Assembly: GCA_002479245.1 (NCBI GenBank)
Contig: DLMG01000195.1
Span: 1-27,230, forward strand
Direction of reading: 5' to 3'
Source: Verrucomicrobia subdivision 3 bacterium UBA7542
GTDB taxonomy: Bacteria > Verrucomicrobiota > Verrucomicrobiia > Limisphaerales > UBA11358
DNA length: 27,230 bases
Shown: one piece after another, positions 1 to 7,492 of the stretch
How the letters are laid out: each line of letters opens with the position of its first letter
Numbering within the stretch: the first letter of the stretch is position 1
The notes under the pieces: model-generated
The model's database searches: none
What the model was told of the DNA's origin: nothing
The model's input: only the letters and a program-made list of their open reading frames with translations
Position numbers and translations under genes: made by a program

Positions 1-1687
1 CCAGCGCCGCCACGATCAGGAACAACAGGCCGCTCGCCAGCACCACCGCCCAGTTCTCGGTGAATTTCCCGGGCGGGTGGTCCGGCGCAGCGTGACGACG
101 GAAGAGTTTTTTTTGCTTGTGGACTTGTCCCATGAACAGGACGCACATTTGCATGGTGAGGAAGCGCATGCACATGTTCCAAAACATCACTTCCGGTTTG
201 TAGCCTGTACCCTTTGCGCTCGCAACCAGCGGCCCGGCCACCGCCGCTGCGGTCGCGATTAGTACCCCCCAGCGCCGGTCAATTTTCCAGGTCAGCAGCG
301 CGCAGGGAACCAGGTAAAACGGCAGGAACAGCAGATGCGCCTTTGTGAAATATTGCGCGGTGGCCACGCCTGCCAGCATCAGCCCGGCCAGCAGGATGAC
401 TGGCCAATGGCGCAGAAATTGGGTGCGCAACAAGGACTGGTCCTTGACCATCAGGCTCGGTTCCCAAAACAGGTTGCTCAACTGGGCGGCGGCAGATTTC
501 AACTGGAAGACGGCACCGGCCCAAAAGCCGGAGCTGGGTATTTCTGTCGGCGCGGTTGCGGGAACGGGCGGTGTCATTTGCCAGTGGTCGGATAGCAGTT
601 CAAACAATTCCGCCGTCTTTTTCCCGCCTTCCTTCGGTTTGATGACCCATTTTTGATGGAGCAAATACGCGAGCAGCAGCGGCTGGGCAAAGTCGTTGAT
701 GCCGGCCTCGACGGCGTATTTTTTGAACCGGTCGGAATGCAGCAGTTGTTCCACCTCGGCGGCGACGCGTTCAACCGAAAGCCGCCGGGCGAGGATGGCG
801 GTCTGCACGAAGAAATGAAACCAGTCCCAGCCGGGAATGCCTTGCAACCGGCCGCGTTCCCAGTCGAAGACCTGCAGGTTTCGCGCGTTGACGGCGCGGA
901 TGTTCCAGGGCGCAAAATCGCCGTGGTAAAGCGTGGTGCGGACGGTTTTTCCCGCCAGCGCCGCGCTCAAAACCTGCCACGTGCCTGAATTGGCCTTGGC
1001 AGCTTCGGCTGCCAGATCGCGCCAGTTTTCCAGGCCGGCGAGCGGCACCGGCGGACCGGGATTGAGCCAGACGTGAAACAGGCGTTCCACCCCGGCGTCG
1101 TTGCCGGGACTGTCGCCGGGAAAATAAACCGTGGAAAACGCGGACAGCGCCGGTGTGTTCAGCCGTCCCGTCAGGCGGATGCAGCCGAGCGTGTCGGGCG
1201 ACAGTTTCTCCAGCAGGTCGGCCTCCCGGTCGGTCACCTCGCAGCCGGTGGGGTCCAGTCCCACCTTGACGACGCTCACCGGGCGCCGGGTTTCGTCGCA
1301 CAGCAGCAGCACGAGGCGCGACCATTGTTGTGCTATGCCGCCAAACTTGATGGCGAACGTCTGCATCCGGGTGGCCGGCACGCCGGATTGCCACGCCAGA
1401 AACTGCATGATTTCCGAGCCGGCATCGGCTTCAAAGTGAACCCGATCGAGCAGGGAAGCTGCCGGCGTCCTGAACAGCAGTGGCAGCAACGCCCGCCAGA
1501 TTTTTGCGCGCCGGCGCTGCGCGGAATATAGTTCCAAACCGACCCGCACATTCGGTGTCACGGTTGGCAGGAGCAGGAACGGCTGCCGTTTTCTGCGGAT
1601 CAGCCGCCAGTCAAAATGCACCGTCTGGCGCGGCCGGCCATTGCCGACAAACAGCGTCTCAATGGTCGGCAGGACGATACGAAACAT
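1..1687 (-). CDS. APH-like phosphotransferase with C-terminal membrane domain (partial, 3' end outside window)
   Basis: One reading frame stays open from the ATG at 1687 to the window edge, giving 562 visible residues and no stop. The kinase signature of the aminoglycoside phosphotransferase/choline kinase fold is present: the catalytic loop HGDFAPWN has H255, D257 and N262, and the metal-binding DWE has D275. After about residue 425 the protein turns hydrophobic, with roughly five possible membrane segments (about 427-444, 449-465, 474-490, 505-520 and 544 onward) separated by short basic loops. The N-terminal 200 residues lack a recognisable glycine-rich ATP loop. The substrate is unknown; a sugar or small hydroxylated metabolite is plausible in a polysaccharide locus, and antibiotic resistance should not be assumed. 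Family membership of the kinase part is fairly secure. The membrane part resembles sensor-type membrane domains but is not assigned. Confidence 0.75.
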   Translation of the reverse strand, partial: MFRIVLPTIETLFVGNGRPRQTVHFDWRLIRRKRQPFLLLPTVTPNVRVGLELYSAQRRRAKIWRALLPLLFRTPAASLLDRVHFEADAGSEIMQFLAWQSGVPATRMQTFAIKFGGIAQQWSRLVLLLCDETRRPVSVVKVGLDPTGCEVTDREADLLEKLSPDTLGCIRLTGRLNTPALSAFSTVYFPGDSPGNDAGVERLFHVWLNPGPPVPLAGLENWRDLAAEAAKANSGTWQVLSAALAGKTVRTTLYHGDFAPWNIRAVNARNLQVFDWERGRLQGIPGWDWFHFFVQTAILARRLSVERVAAEVEQLLHSDRFKKYAVEAGINDFAQPLLLAYLLHQKWVIKPKEGGKKTAELFELLSDHWQMTPPVPATAPTEIPSSGFWAGAVFQLKSAAAQLSNLFWEPSLMVKDQSLLRTQFLRHWPVILLAGLMLAGVATAQYFTKAHLLFLPFYLVPCALLTWKIDRRWGVLIATAAAVAGPLVASAKGTGYKPEVMFWNMCMRFLTMQMCVLFMGQVHKQKKLFRRHAAPDHPPGKFTENWAVVLASGLLFLIVAAL

Positions 1688-1751
1688 GGCTTAAATTTTC
1701 ATTGAACTGTCCGGACTTTCAAGGAAAATAAAATCGGGGCGGTTCATGTTT

Positions 1752-2507
1752 TCAGCATGGTCGGCAGACAAACAACATATCTATGGAACAATCATTCCAC
1801 CAATGGTCGCCAGCCAGCGACCAATCTACCACCAATGCCGCTTTTCGCAACGGCGTCCGGTAAAGCGTGGGCGGCAGAATACCGAAACCGAACTGGCGCA
1901 CAACTTCAAAGCCGGTTTCCCGCAACAGTTTTTTGGTTCCGGCAGGGGACATCTCGTTGAGCATCTCGCCGGATTTTTCCTCGCGCTCGCGCTGGCGACG
2001 CCAGACGATGGCCGGATGCCGCAGCGACCGCGAATTGCCGTGGACGTTCACCAGCAGCCGGCCGTCCGGCGTGCGCAACACCTCCCGCAGCCGGCGCAAC
2101 ACCCGGCTCCGCATTTCCGGTTCGACGTTGAGGAGAAAACGGAAACAGGAGATGATGTCGTATTTTTTTTGCAGCAACTCCGGGCTGGCCAGGATGTCGC
2201 CCACCAGCAACCTCGCCTTCACGCATTTGGTCCGCGCTACCGCGACCATGTTTTCGGAAATGTCAATTCCCTCGGCGCTGTCCAACAGCGGTTCCAGACT
2301 GGCCAGCACCCGTCCCGTGCCGCAGGCGAAATCCAGCAGCCGGATCGGCTCCGTCCGTTCTCGCCGGAAATCCTTCAAAATCTGCTCCAACACTGGCCGC
2401 TGTAATTGCCAGATGGCCGTGGAATAACTGCCACTTCCATATTCATTGGAATCGTAAAACTCGACCGCGTCCTTTTCCCGGAACCGGTCTGAATAGCTGA
2501 TGCTCAT
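1752..2507 (-). CDS. Class I SAM-dependent methyltransferase
   Basis: The product is 251 residues. Motif I reads LLDFACGTGR (D59 to G65), followed by EGIDISENM for the acidic residue that binds the SAM ribose, and GDILASPE as a likely adenine-contact segment. This is the Methyltransf_11/25-like Rossmann fold. The frame stays open upstream to 2666, but the ATG at 2507 is chosen because the homologous-looking sequence starts there and a promoter-like pair (2554-2582) lies just upstream. It ends 64 bp before the phosphotransferase-like gene on the same strand, so the two may be co-transcribed. The methyl acceptor is unknown; the neighbourhood favours a sugar or lipid-linked glycan. The enzyme class is well supported and the substrate is not. 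Confidence 0.8.
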   Translation of the reverse strand: MSISYSDRFREKDAVEFYDSNEYGSGSYSTAIWQLQRPVLEQILKDFRRERTEPIRLLDFACGTGRVLASLEPLLDSAEGIDISENMVAVARTKCVKARLLVGDILASPELLQKKYDIISCFRFLLNVEPEMRSRVLRRLREVLRTPDGRLLVNVHGNSRSLRHPAIVWRRQREREEKSGEMLNEMSPAGTKKLLRETGFEVVRQFGFGILPPTLYRTPLRKAALVVDWSLAGDHWWNDCSIDMLFVCRPC

Positions 2508-2553
2508 GGAGTGGCTGCCGCGCCGGGCGGGTTTTGGTTCATTGGTTTTATAG

Positions 2554-2582
2554 GTTATATAGATACAGTCATCCCACAGGAA
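2554..2582 (-). promoter_or_regulatory. Candidate sigma70-type promoter for the methyltransferase gene
   Basis: On the minus strand, TTCCTG (2582-2577) is followed after exactly 17 bp by TATAAC (2559-2554). This would give a leader of about 40 nt before the ATG at 2507. The -10 is a good match and the -35 is moderate. It also argues against translation starting as far upstream as 2666. Confidence 0.35.
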
Positions 2583-2628
2583 TTCCACAAAAACCTTGGG
2601 AAATTGGGCGTTTTTGACGTTTTTTATG

Positions 2629-2717
2629 CTATGGGATGGGATAAGCCGCTTTTTTGAGCTATGCAATTCAAAATCGCAATAAAATCAATGGTTTTAAGCA
2701 TTTTTTCTATGGGATGG
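2629..2717. repeat. 11-bp direct repeat pair in the divergent promoter region
   Basis: CTATGGGATGG occurs at 2629-2639 and again at 2707-2717. Each copy follows a run of six or more T residues, with ATG inserted in the first. The spacing of 78 bp is close to seven or eight helical turns. It could be a regulator site or a relic duplication. Confidence 0.4.
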
Positions 2718-2824
2718 CTCTGACTATTGATAGAAACGCCGGCAAGTCAAACAGATTGTCCTCGCATCGGAACCCGGCCCGTTTGCAGGACTATGATTGC
2801 CAGCACCGCGCGCAATTGCTAACA

Positions 2825-3670
2825 ATGGCCGCAGTGAAATTCTCCATTGTCACACCGAGTTTCCGCAATTCGCGCTGGCTCAAGCTCTGCATCGCTTCCG
2901 TTGCCGACCAGCAAGGGGTCGAATTGGAGCACATCGTGCAGGATTCCTGTTCGGATGACGGCACGCAGAACTGGCTGCCGCATGACCAGCGCGTCCGTGC
3001 CTTCATCGAAAAGGACGGTGGCATGTATGACGCCGTCAACCGCGGTTACCGCCGCGCTCAGGGCAATATTCTCGCACATCTCAACTGCGACGAACAATAT
3101 CTGCCCGGCGCGCTCAAGGCCGTTCATGACTTTTTTGAAGCGCATCCCGAAATTGAAGTTGCGCTGGCCGGCGCCATCGTCACCGATGCCGACGGCAAAT
3201 ATCTTTGCCAGCGGCCGGCGTTGATGCCGCATCCCCAACACATCTGGTTCCGTTTCATGGCGCTGACCGCAGCCATCTTCATCCGCCGCCGGGTCATCCA
3301 CGAACGCGGGATTTTCTTTGACCCCCGCTGGCGCGACCTGGGCGATGTGCATTGGGTCATGGCGATGATGAAAAACAAGGTGCCCATGGTGGTTTTTGAC
3401 CGTTACACCTCCGCCTTTGCCCTCACCGGCGACAACATGAACCTGAAGCCCAACGCCATCCGCGAAAAAAATGAAACCAACGCCATGATCCCGGGCTGGG
3501 TGCGAATGTTGAAACCTGTCTGGATCGCCCACCATCGTCTGCGCCGTCTGGCCGCCGGCCACTTTTCGTTGAAGCCAACCAGCTATTCCATCTACACGTT
3601 GCAAAGCCCGGAAAAGCGGGTTCAGTTTGATGTGCCCAAGCCCACAGCAATCTGGCGCAATCAGAGATAA
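2825..3670 (+). CDS. Family 2 glycosyltransferase (WcaA/GT-A type)
   Basis: The product is 281 residues. The GT-A fold starts immediately with FSIVTPSFRN. The nucleotide-sugar segment is followed by EKDGGMYDAVNRGY (about 62-75), a hallmark of GT2 enzymes of the colanic-acid and capsule type. The DxD-equivalent is LNCDEQYLPGAL (about 86-97). The enzyme transfers a sugar from a nucleotide donor to a growing lipid-linked oligosaccharide at the cytoplasmic membrane; donor and acceptor are not predictable. The ATG at 2825 is preferred over an upstream in-frame TTG at 2654 because the fold begins at that point. No strong ribosome-binding site is visible. The C-terminal third has a truncated paralogue at 8791-9216. 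Confidence 0.85.
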   Translation: MAAVKFSIVTPSFRNSRWLKLCIASVADQQGVELEHIVQDSCSDDGTQNWLPHDQRVRAFIEKDGGMYDAVNRGYRRAQGNILAHLNCDEQYLPGALKAVHDFFEAHPEIEVALAGAIVTDADGKYLCQRPALMPHPQHIWFRFMALTAAIFIRRRVIHERGIFFDPRWRDLGDVHWVMAMMKNKVPMVVFDRYTSAFALTGDNMNLKPNAIREKNETNAMIPGWVRMLKPVWIAHHRLRRLAAGHFSLKPTSYSIYTLQSPEKRVQFDVPKPTAIWRNQR

Positions 3671-3775
3671 TTGAGGCATCCATCCGGCGCGGGAATTTAA
3701 CCTTGGCTCCACGTTCCCGACAAAAGCCAAAGCGCACAGCCGTCGGCAAAGCGGTTCGTGCCCGGGTGCAAAGCA

Positions 3776-3922
3776 ACACTGTATCTGCACGACCATCGGA
3801 GCGCGAGTTGTCCCAACTCGCAGCAGCTCCATTCGCGGAGAGCAGTTCATAAAAACTTTCCAACCCACTATTGCATTTGCTGGTGCTGCGGCTTGGGACA
3901 AGCCGCGGTCCAGATACAGTGT
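3776..3922. repeat. REPIN-like element: two inverted palindromes with terminal inverted repeats
   Basis: The ends are perfect 12-bp inverted repeats, ACACTGTATCTG (3776-3787) and its complement (3911-3922). Inside each end is a hairpin with a 3-nt loop: GCGAGTTG/CAACTCGC (3803-3821) and GCGGCTTG/CAAGCCGC (3888-3906). Read outward-in, both follow the plan GGA-CGCG-stem-TTGTCCCAA-stem-CGCAGCA, and the stem differences are compensatory (AG/CT against GC/GC). Such inverted pairs of REP palindromes are known as REPINs and are normally mobilised in trans. The left arm carries about 10 extra bases between terminus and hairpin. Confidence 0.7.
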
Positions 3923-3983
3923 CCAACTGCACCCCCGCGTCCGTAGGTCATGCCTTTCTGCTTGCCCGACACTTATGATTGTC

Positions 3984-4012
3984 TGAACATGGCGTTCCAT
4001 TTGTGTTATACA
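3984..4012 (+). promoter_or_regulatory. Candidate extended -10 promoter for the capEFG operon
   Basis: TGAACA (3984-3989) is followed after 17 bp by TATACA (4007-4012). A TG dinucleotide at 4004-4005 makes an extended -10. Transcription would start near 4019 and give a leader of about 96 nt. The first GAACATGGC repeat overlaps the -35 and the second lies at the predicted start, so the pair could be an operator. Confidence 0.4.
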
Positions 4013-4054
4013 GAACATGGCCTTTACGCCAACAATTGGGGACACAGCGGGTTT

Positions 4055-4088
4055 GCCGTATCCCAGTGATGTTTAGTCATCACACGGC
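4055..4088 (+). promoter_or_regulatory. Leader hairpin upstream of capE
   Basis: GCCGT (4055-4059) pairs with ACGGC (4084-4088), and GTGATG (4066-4071) pairs with CATCAC (4078-4083) around a 6-nt loop, with a 6-nt one-sided bulge. It lies in the predicted 5' leader, 16 nt before the AGGA ribosome-binding site. It does not match a riboswitch I know. Confidence 0.35.
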
Positions 4089-4114
4089 TGGCAAGAATTT
4101 CACAGGAAAACATC

Positions 4115-5125
4115 ATGTTTAAAGACAAAGTACTGCTGATTACGGGTGGCACCGGGTCATTCGGAAATGCCGTCGTCCGCCGGTTCCTGCACACGGATAT
4201 CGGCGAGATTCGCATTTTCAGCCGCGACGAAAAAAAACAAGACGACATGCGGCAGGAACTGCACCATTCCAAACTGAAATTCTACATCGGCGATGTGCGC
4301 GAGTACAAAAGCATCAGCGGGGCGATGCGAGGCGTGGATTATGTGTTCAATGCCGCCGCGCTGAAGCAGGTTCCCTCCTGCGAATTTTATCCCATCGAGG
4401 CCGTTTACACCAATATTCTGGGCACGGAAAACACGCTCAATGCCGCCATCGCCAACGGGGTCAAGAACGTGATCGTGCTCAGCACCGACAAGGCGGTTTA
4501 TCCCATTAATGCCATGGGCATGTCCAAGGCCCTGATGGAAAAGGTGGCCGTGGCCAAGTCCCGCGGTCTGAAGAAAAACGAAACCACCATCTGTGTGACC
4601 CGCTACGGCAACGTCATGGCCTCGCGAGGATCGGTGATCCCGCTGTTCGTCAGCCAGATCAAGTCCAACAAGTCGATCACGATCACCGATCCGGACATGA
4701 CCCGGTTCATGATGTCGCTGGATGATGCCGTGGACCTGGTGCTGTTTGCCTACAAGAACGGCCAGGGGGGCGACTCGTTCGTGCAAAAGGCGCCGGCGGC
4801 CACCATCGGCCAGCTGGCGCGGGTGTTAAAAAACATTTTCAAAGCGGAGACTGAAGTCCGCATCATCGGCACGCGGCACGGCGAAAAAAAACATGAAAGC
4901 CTGCTTAACCGCGAGGAAATGGTCCGGGCCGAGGATTTGGGCGGGTACTATCGCATCGGCTCCGACAACCGGGACTTGAACTACGCCCTCTATTTCGAGA
5001 AGGGGGAAAAAAAGATCGCCACTTTTGAGGATTACACCTCTGCCAACACACACCAACTCAGCGACGATGAACTGAAAGTCATGCTGCTCAAACTGGATTT
5101 TATCCAACAGGAACTCAAAGGCTGA
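4115..5125 (+). CDS. capE: UDP-N-acetylglucosamine 4,6-dehydratase/5-epimerase (CapE/FnlA/WbjB)
   Basis: The product is 336 residues, normal for the family. It catalyses the first step of UDP-L-FucNAc synthesis, dehydration and C5 epimerisation of UDP-GlcNAc. The NAD(P)-binding motif TGGTGSFG is at 10-17. The catalytic region reads STDKAVYP (123-130), then M134 and K138, so the usual SDR YxxxK is MxxxK. That substitution is characteristic of CapE-type enzymes and separates them from PseB/FlaA1 dehydratases, which keep the tyrosine. RYGNVMASRGSVIP and DPDMTRFMM are further family blocks. A ribosome-binding site AGGA lies at 4104-4107, 7 nt before the ATG. It is the first gene of a three-gene operon with capF (48 bp downstream) and capG. 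Confidence 0.93.
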   Translation: MFKDKVLLITGGTGSFGNAVVRRFLHTDIGEIRIFSRDEKKQDDMRQELHHSKLKFYIGDVREYKSISGAMRGVDYVFNAAALKQVPSCEFYPIEAVYTNILGTENTLNAAIANGVKNVIVLSTDKAVYPINAMGMSKALMEKVAVAKSRGLKKNETTICVTRYGNVMASRGSVIPLFVSQIKSNKSITITDPDMTRFMMSLDDAVDLVLFAYKNGQGGDSFVQKAPAATIGQLARVLKNIFKAETEVRIIGTRHGEKKHESLLNREEMVRAEDLGGYYRIGSDNRDLNYALYFEKGEKKIATFEDYTSANTHQLSDDELKVMLLKLDFIQQELKG

Positions 5126-5173
5126 AGCCGGAAGCCCCGGCGCCGCGAGCTTCCAGATTCCGCCACCGTTGAT

Positions 5174-6295
5174 ATGAAAACCATTCTTGTGACCGGTTCG
5201 GAGGGCTTTATGGGGCGGCATCTTTGCCTGGCCCTCCGCCGGCAGGGCGGTTGCGAGGTGCTGGAATTCGACGTTCGCCACGCGCCGGAGAATCTGCCCG
5301 TCCTGGCGGCCCGGGCCGGCCTGGTTTTCCATCTGGCCGGCGCAAACCGGCCGAAAGAGGAAAAAGAATTCATCGACGGCAATGCCAGCCTGACCCGGCG
5401 CCTGTGTGATTGCCTGGCAAAAACCGGCCGCCAGACACCGCTGGCGTTCAGCTCATCAATCCAAGCAGAACTGGACAACCCCTATGGCCGCAGCAAGAAG
5501 GCAGCGGAAGACGCCGTGCTGGATTATCATCGGCAGACTGGCGCTCCGGTCTATATTTTCAGGTTTCCCAATGTGTTTGGTAAATGGAGCCGGCCCAATT
5601 ACAATACCGTCGTGGCGACTTTTTGCCATAACATCAGCCGGGGCTTGCCGGTGCAAATCAGCAACCGTTCAAATCCCTTGCGGTTCGTTTACATTGACGA
5701 TGTTGTCCGCGCGTTTCTGGACATTGCGGCCAGGACGAAACATAACCAGGCGACTACCCGCTATGAACTCCAGCCGGTTCATGCCATCACCCTGGGGGAA
5801 CTTTATGACCTTATCCAGTCATTCCACGAGGGACGCCGGAAATCCATCCTCCCGGATCTTTCCAACCCGCTGGTCAAATGCCTTTATTCCACCTACGTGT
5901 CCTTTTATGACGTCCACGATCTGGCCTGCGCCGTGGAACTCAAGACGGATGATCGCGGCTGGCTGTTCGAGTTGATCAAATCGTCCCAGGCCGGGCAGAT
6001 TTTCGTCTCCCGCACCCGGCCGGGCATCACTCGCGGCAATCATTATCACGACACCAAGATCGAAAAATTCTGTGTAATCCAGGGGGAGGGCGTCATCCGT
6101 TTTCGCCACGTTCTCGATCAGCAAGTCGTCGAATATCCGGTGACCGACCGCGAGATCCGGATTGTGGACATCCCGCCCGGTTACACCCATTCCATCGAAA
6201 ACATCGGGGCCGCCGATATGATCACCCTTTTTTGGGCCAATGAAATCTTTGATCCGCAACGGCCGGACACCTACCCGGAACCGGTGGTACGATGA
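5174..6295 (+). CDS. capF: UDP-2-acetamido-2,6-dideoxy-hexose reductase, SDR plus cupin (CapF/FnlB/WbjC)
   Basis: The product is 373 residues with the two-domain CapF layout. Residues 1 to about 250 form a short-chain dehydrogenase with TGSEGFMG (7-14) and catalytic Y104xxxK108 (YGRSK). Residues from about 262 form a cupin with RGNHYHDTKIEKF (H290, H292), GEGVIRF and PPGYTHSIEN (H339), which would bind the metal. In the known pathway the cupin epimerises the 4-keto sugar at C3 and the SDR domain reduces it with NADPH, giving UDP-N-acetyl-L-talosamine-type product for CapG. A small stem (GGAAGC/GCTTCC) lies in the 48-bp gap after capE. No strong ribosome-binding site is seen; coupling to capE is possible. 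The stop overlaps the first of two possible capG starts. Confidence 0.92.
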   Translation: MKTILVTGSEGFMGRHLCLALRRQGGCEVLEFDVRHAPENLPVLAARAGLVFHLAGANRPKEEKEFIDGNASLTRRLCDCLAKTGRQTPLAFSSSIQAELDNPYGRSKKAAEDAVLDYHRQTGAPVYIFRFPNVFGKWSRPNYNTVVATFCHNISRGLPVQISNRSNPLRFVYIDDVVRAFLDIAARTKHNQATTRYELQPVHAITLGELYDLIQSFHEGRRKSILPDLSNPLVKCLYSTYVSFYDVHDLACAVELKTDDRGWLFELIKSSQAGQIFVSRTRPGITRGNHYHDTKIEKFCVIQGEGVIRFRHVLDQQVVEYPVTDREIRIVDIPPGYTHSIENIGAADMITLFWANEIFDPQRPDTYPEPVVR

Positions 6296-6327
6296 AGGGA
6301 CGGCCCCGAAAGTTTGACAGGCAATTT

Positions 6328-7458
6328 ATGAATTCAAAAATCAAGGTCATGACCATCGTCGGCACGCGGCCGGAGATTATCCGGCTGTCGCGCGTAATCG
6401 CCGTCCTGGAAGAGGTCGCCCGGCATGTGCTGGTCCACACCGGGCAGAATTACGATTACGAACTGAACGGAATCTTTTTCAAGGAACTCGGCGTGCCGCG
6501 GCCAAAACATTACCTGAATGCGGCGGGACGGAATGCCGCCGAAACCATCGGCAAAATCATCGCCAAGACCGACGCGGTGCTGGAGAAGGAACAACCGGAG
6601 GCGGTGCTGGTGCTGGGCGACACCAACAGTTGCCTGGCGGTCATCCCCGCCAAACGGCGGAAGATCCCCGTTTTTCACATGGAGGCCGGCAACCGGTGTT
6701 TCGACCTGCGCGTGCCCGAAGAGATCAACCGGCGCATTGTGGACCATGTCAGTGACATCAACCTCTGCTATACCGAGCACGGTCGCCGTTACCTCCTGGC
6801 GGAAGGTCTGCCGCCCGACCGAATCATGAAAACCGGATCGCCCATGAAGGAGGTTTTGGATTATCACCGCGCCGCCATCGGCGCATCCACTGTTCATCAA
6901 CGCCTGGGGCTTAAGCCGGGCCGCTATTTTACGGTCAGCATTCACCGTGAGGAAAACGTGGACAATCCCATCCACCTGTCCAGCCTGGTGGGAGCTTTGA
7001 ACGCGCTGGCCAGGAAATACGCCTTCCCCCTGATTTTCTCCGTTCATCCGCGCACCCGCCGGCGCCTGGAAGCGGGCCGGCACAAACTGCACAAACTCAT
7101 CCGGGTGATGCCGCCGTTGGGATTCTTTGATTATGTGGCCCTGCAGAAAGACGCCTTCTGCACCCTTTCTGACAGCGGCACCATTACCGAGGAATCCTCC
7201 CTGCTCGGTTTCCCGGCCATCGCGGTCCGCCAGGCACACGAGCGCCCTGAAGGCATGGATGAGGGCGCTGTGATCATGAGCGGCCTGGACCAGGGCCGCA
7301 TTCTGCAGGCGGTGGAAATGACGGCGGCGCAATTCAAGAAATGGGGCCCGTGCCGGGTGCCGAATGACTACAACGTGGATCAGGTCTCCTGGACGGTAGC
7401 CAAGATCATTCTGAGCTACACCGATTACATCAACCGCCGCGTTTGGCAAAAAATCTGA
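6328..7458 (+). CDS. capG: UDP-N-acetyl-L-fucosamine synthase, non-hydrolysing 2-epimerase (CapG/FnlC/WbjD)
   Basis: The product is 376 residues, the usual length. It performs the last step, C2 epimerisation to UDP-L-FucNAc. WecB-family blocks appear in order: VMTIVGTRPEIIRLS (about 7-21), HTGQNYD, VLGDTNS, HMEAGNRCFD followed by PEEINRR, SIHREENVD, SDSGTITEESSLLG and RQAHERPEGMDEG. The C-terminal NVDQVSWTVAKIILSYTDYI distinguishes CapG from WecB. The ATG at 6328 is chosen because relatives begin close to that motif. An ATG at 6292, in frame and overlapping the capF stop by ATGA, would add 12 basic residues and could be used through translational coupling. With capE and capF this completes the pathway from UDP-GlcNAc. 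Confidence 0.92.
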   Translation: MNSKIKVMTIVGTRPEIIRLSRVIAVLEEVARHVLVHTGQNYDYELNGIFFKELGVPRPKHYLNAAGRNAAETIGKIIAKTDAVLEKEQPEAVLVLGDTNSCLAVIPAKRRKIPVFHMEAGNRCFDLRVPEEINRRIVDHVSDINLCYTEHGRRYLLAEGLPPDRIMKTGSPMKEVLDYHRAAIGASTVHQRLGLKPGRYFTVSIHREENVDNPIHLSSLVGALNALARKYAFPLIFSVHPRTRRRLEAGRHKLHKLIRVMPPLGFFDYVALQKDAFCTLSDSGTITEESSLLGFPAIAVRQAHERPEGMDEGAVIMSGLDQGRILQAVEMTAAQFKKWGPCRVPNDYNVDQVSWTVAKIILSYTDYINRRVWQKI

Positions 7459-7492
7459 CGCAAAGAAATATTTGCCGCGGCCGTTTTCGCTC

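Larger units (their letters stand above)
2508..2824. other. Divergent intergenic region, A+T rich
   Basis: This gap separates the minus-strand methyltransferase from the plus-strand GT2 and must hold promoters for both. It is clearly richer in A+T than the flanking genes. It holds the candidate minus promoter at 2554-2582 and an 11-bp direct repeat (2629-2639 and 2707-2717). A possible plus-strand -35-like TTGACG lies at 2614-2619, but I see no good -10 partner for it. No coding region is convincing here. Confidence 0.5.
3671..4114. other. 444-bp intergenic region before the UDP-FucNAc operon
   Basis: The left half holds the REPIN-like inverted element (3776-3922). The right half holds a candidate extended -10 promoter (3984-4012), a direct repeat of GAACATGGC (3985-3993 and 4013-4021), a leader hairpin (4055-4088) and an AGGA ribosome-binding site at 4104-4107. 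Reading frames that cross this gap on the minus strand are shadows of the GT2 gene. Confidence 0.6.

Noticed and set aside
279..1551. Several medium-length minus-strand and plus-strand frames that look like a broken gene
   Set aside because: They are out-of-frame shadows of a single uninterrupted minus-strand frame from 1687 to the window edge that carries the kinase motifs.
1..1687. Antibiotic-resistance gene from the APH-like motifs
   Set aside because: HGDxxxxN and DWE are shared by many sugar, choline and homoserine kinases, and the fused membrane domain is unlike resistance enzymes.
2560..2570. Third terminus of the 3776-3922 repeat (AGATACAGT)
   Set aside because: Only nine bases match, there is no hairpin beside it, and it overlaps the candidate promoter; chance is the simpler reading.
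2654..2824. N-terminal extension of the GT2 from an upstream TTG
   Set aside because: The extension lies in A+T-rich promoter sequence, and the GT-A fold begins directly after the ATG at 2825.
2819..4045. Long minus-strand frame (408 codons) across the GT2 gene and the following gap
   Set aside because: It is antisense to a gene with clear GT2 motifs, and its translation is rich in His/Ala/Val without any family motif.
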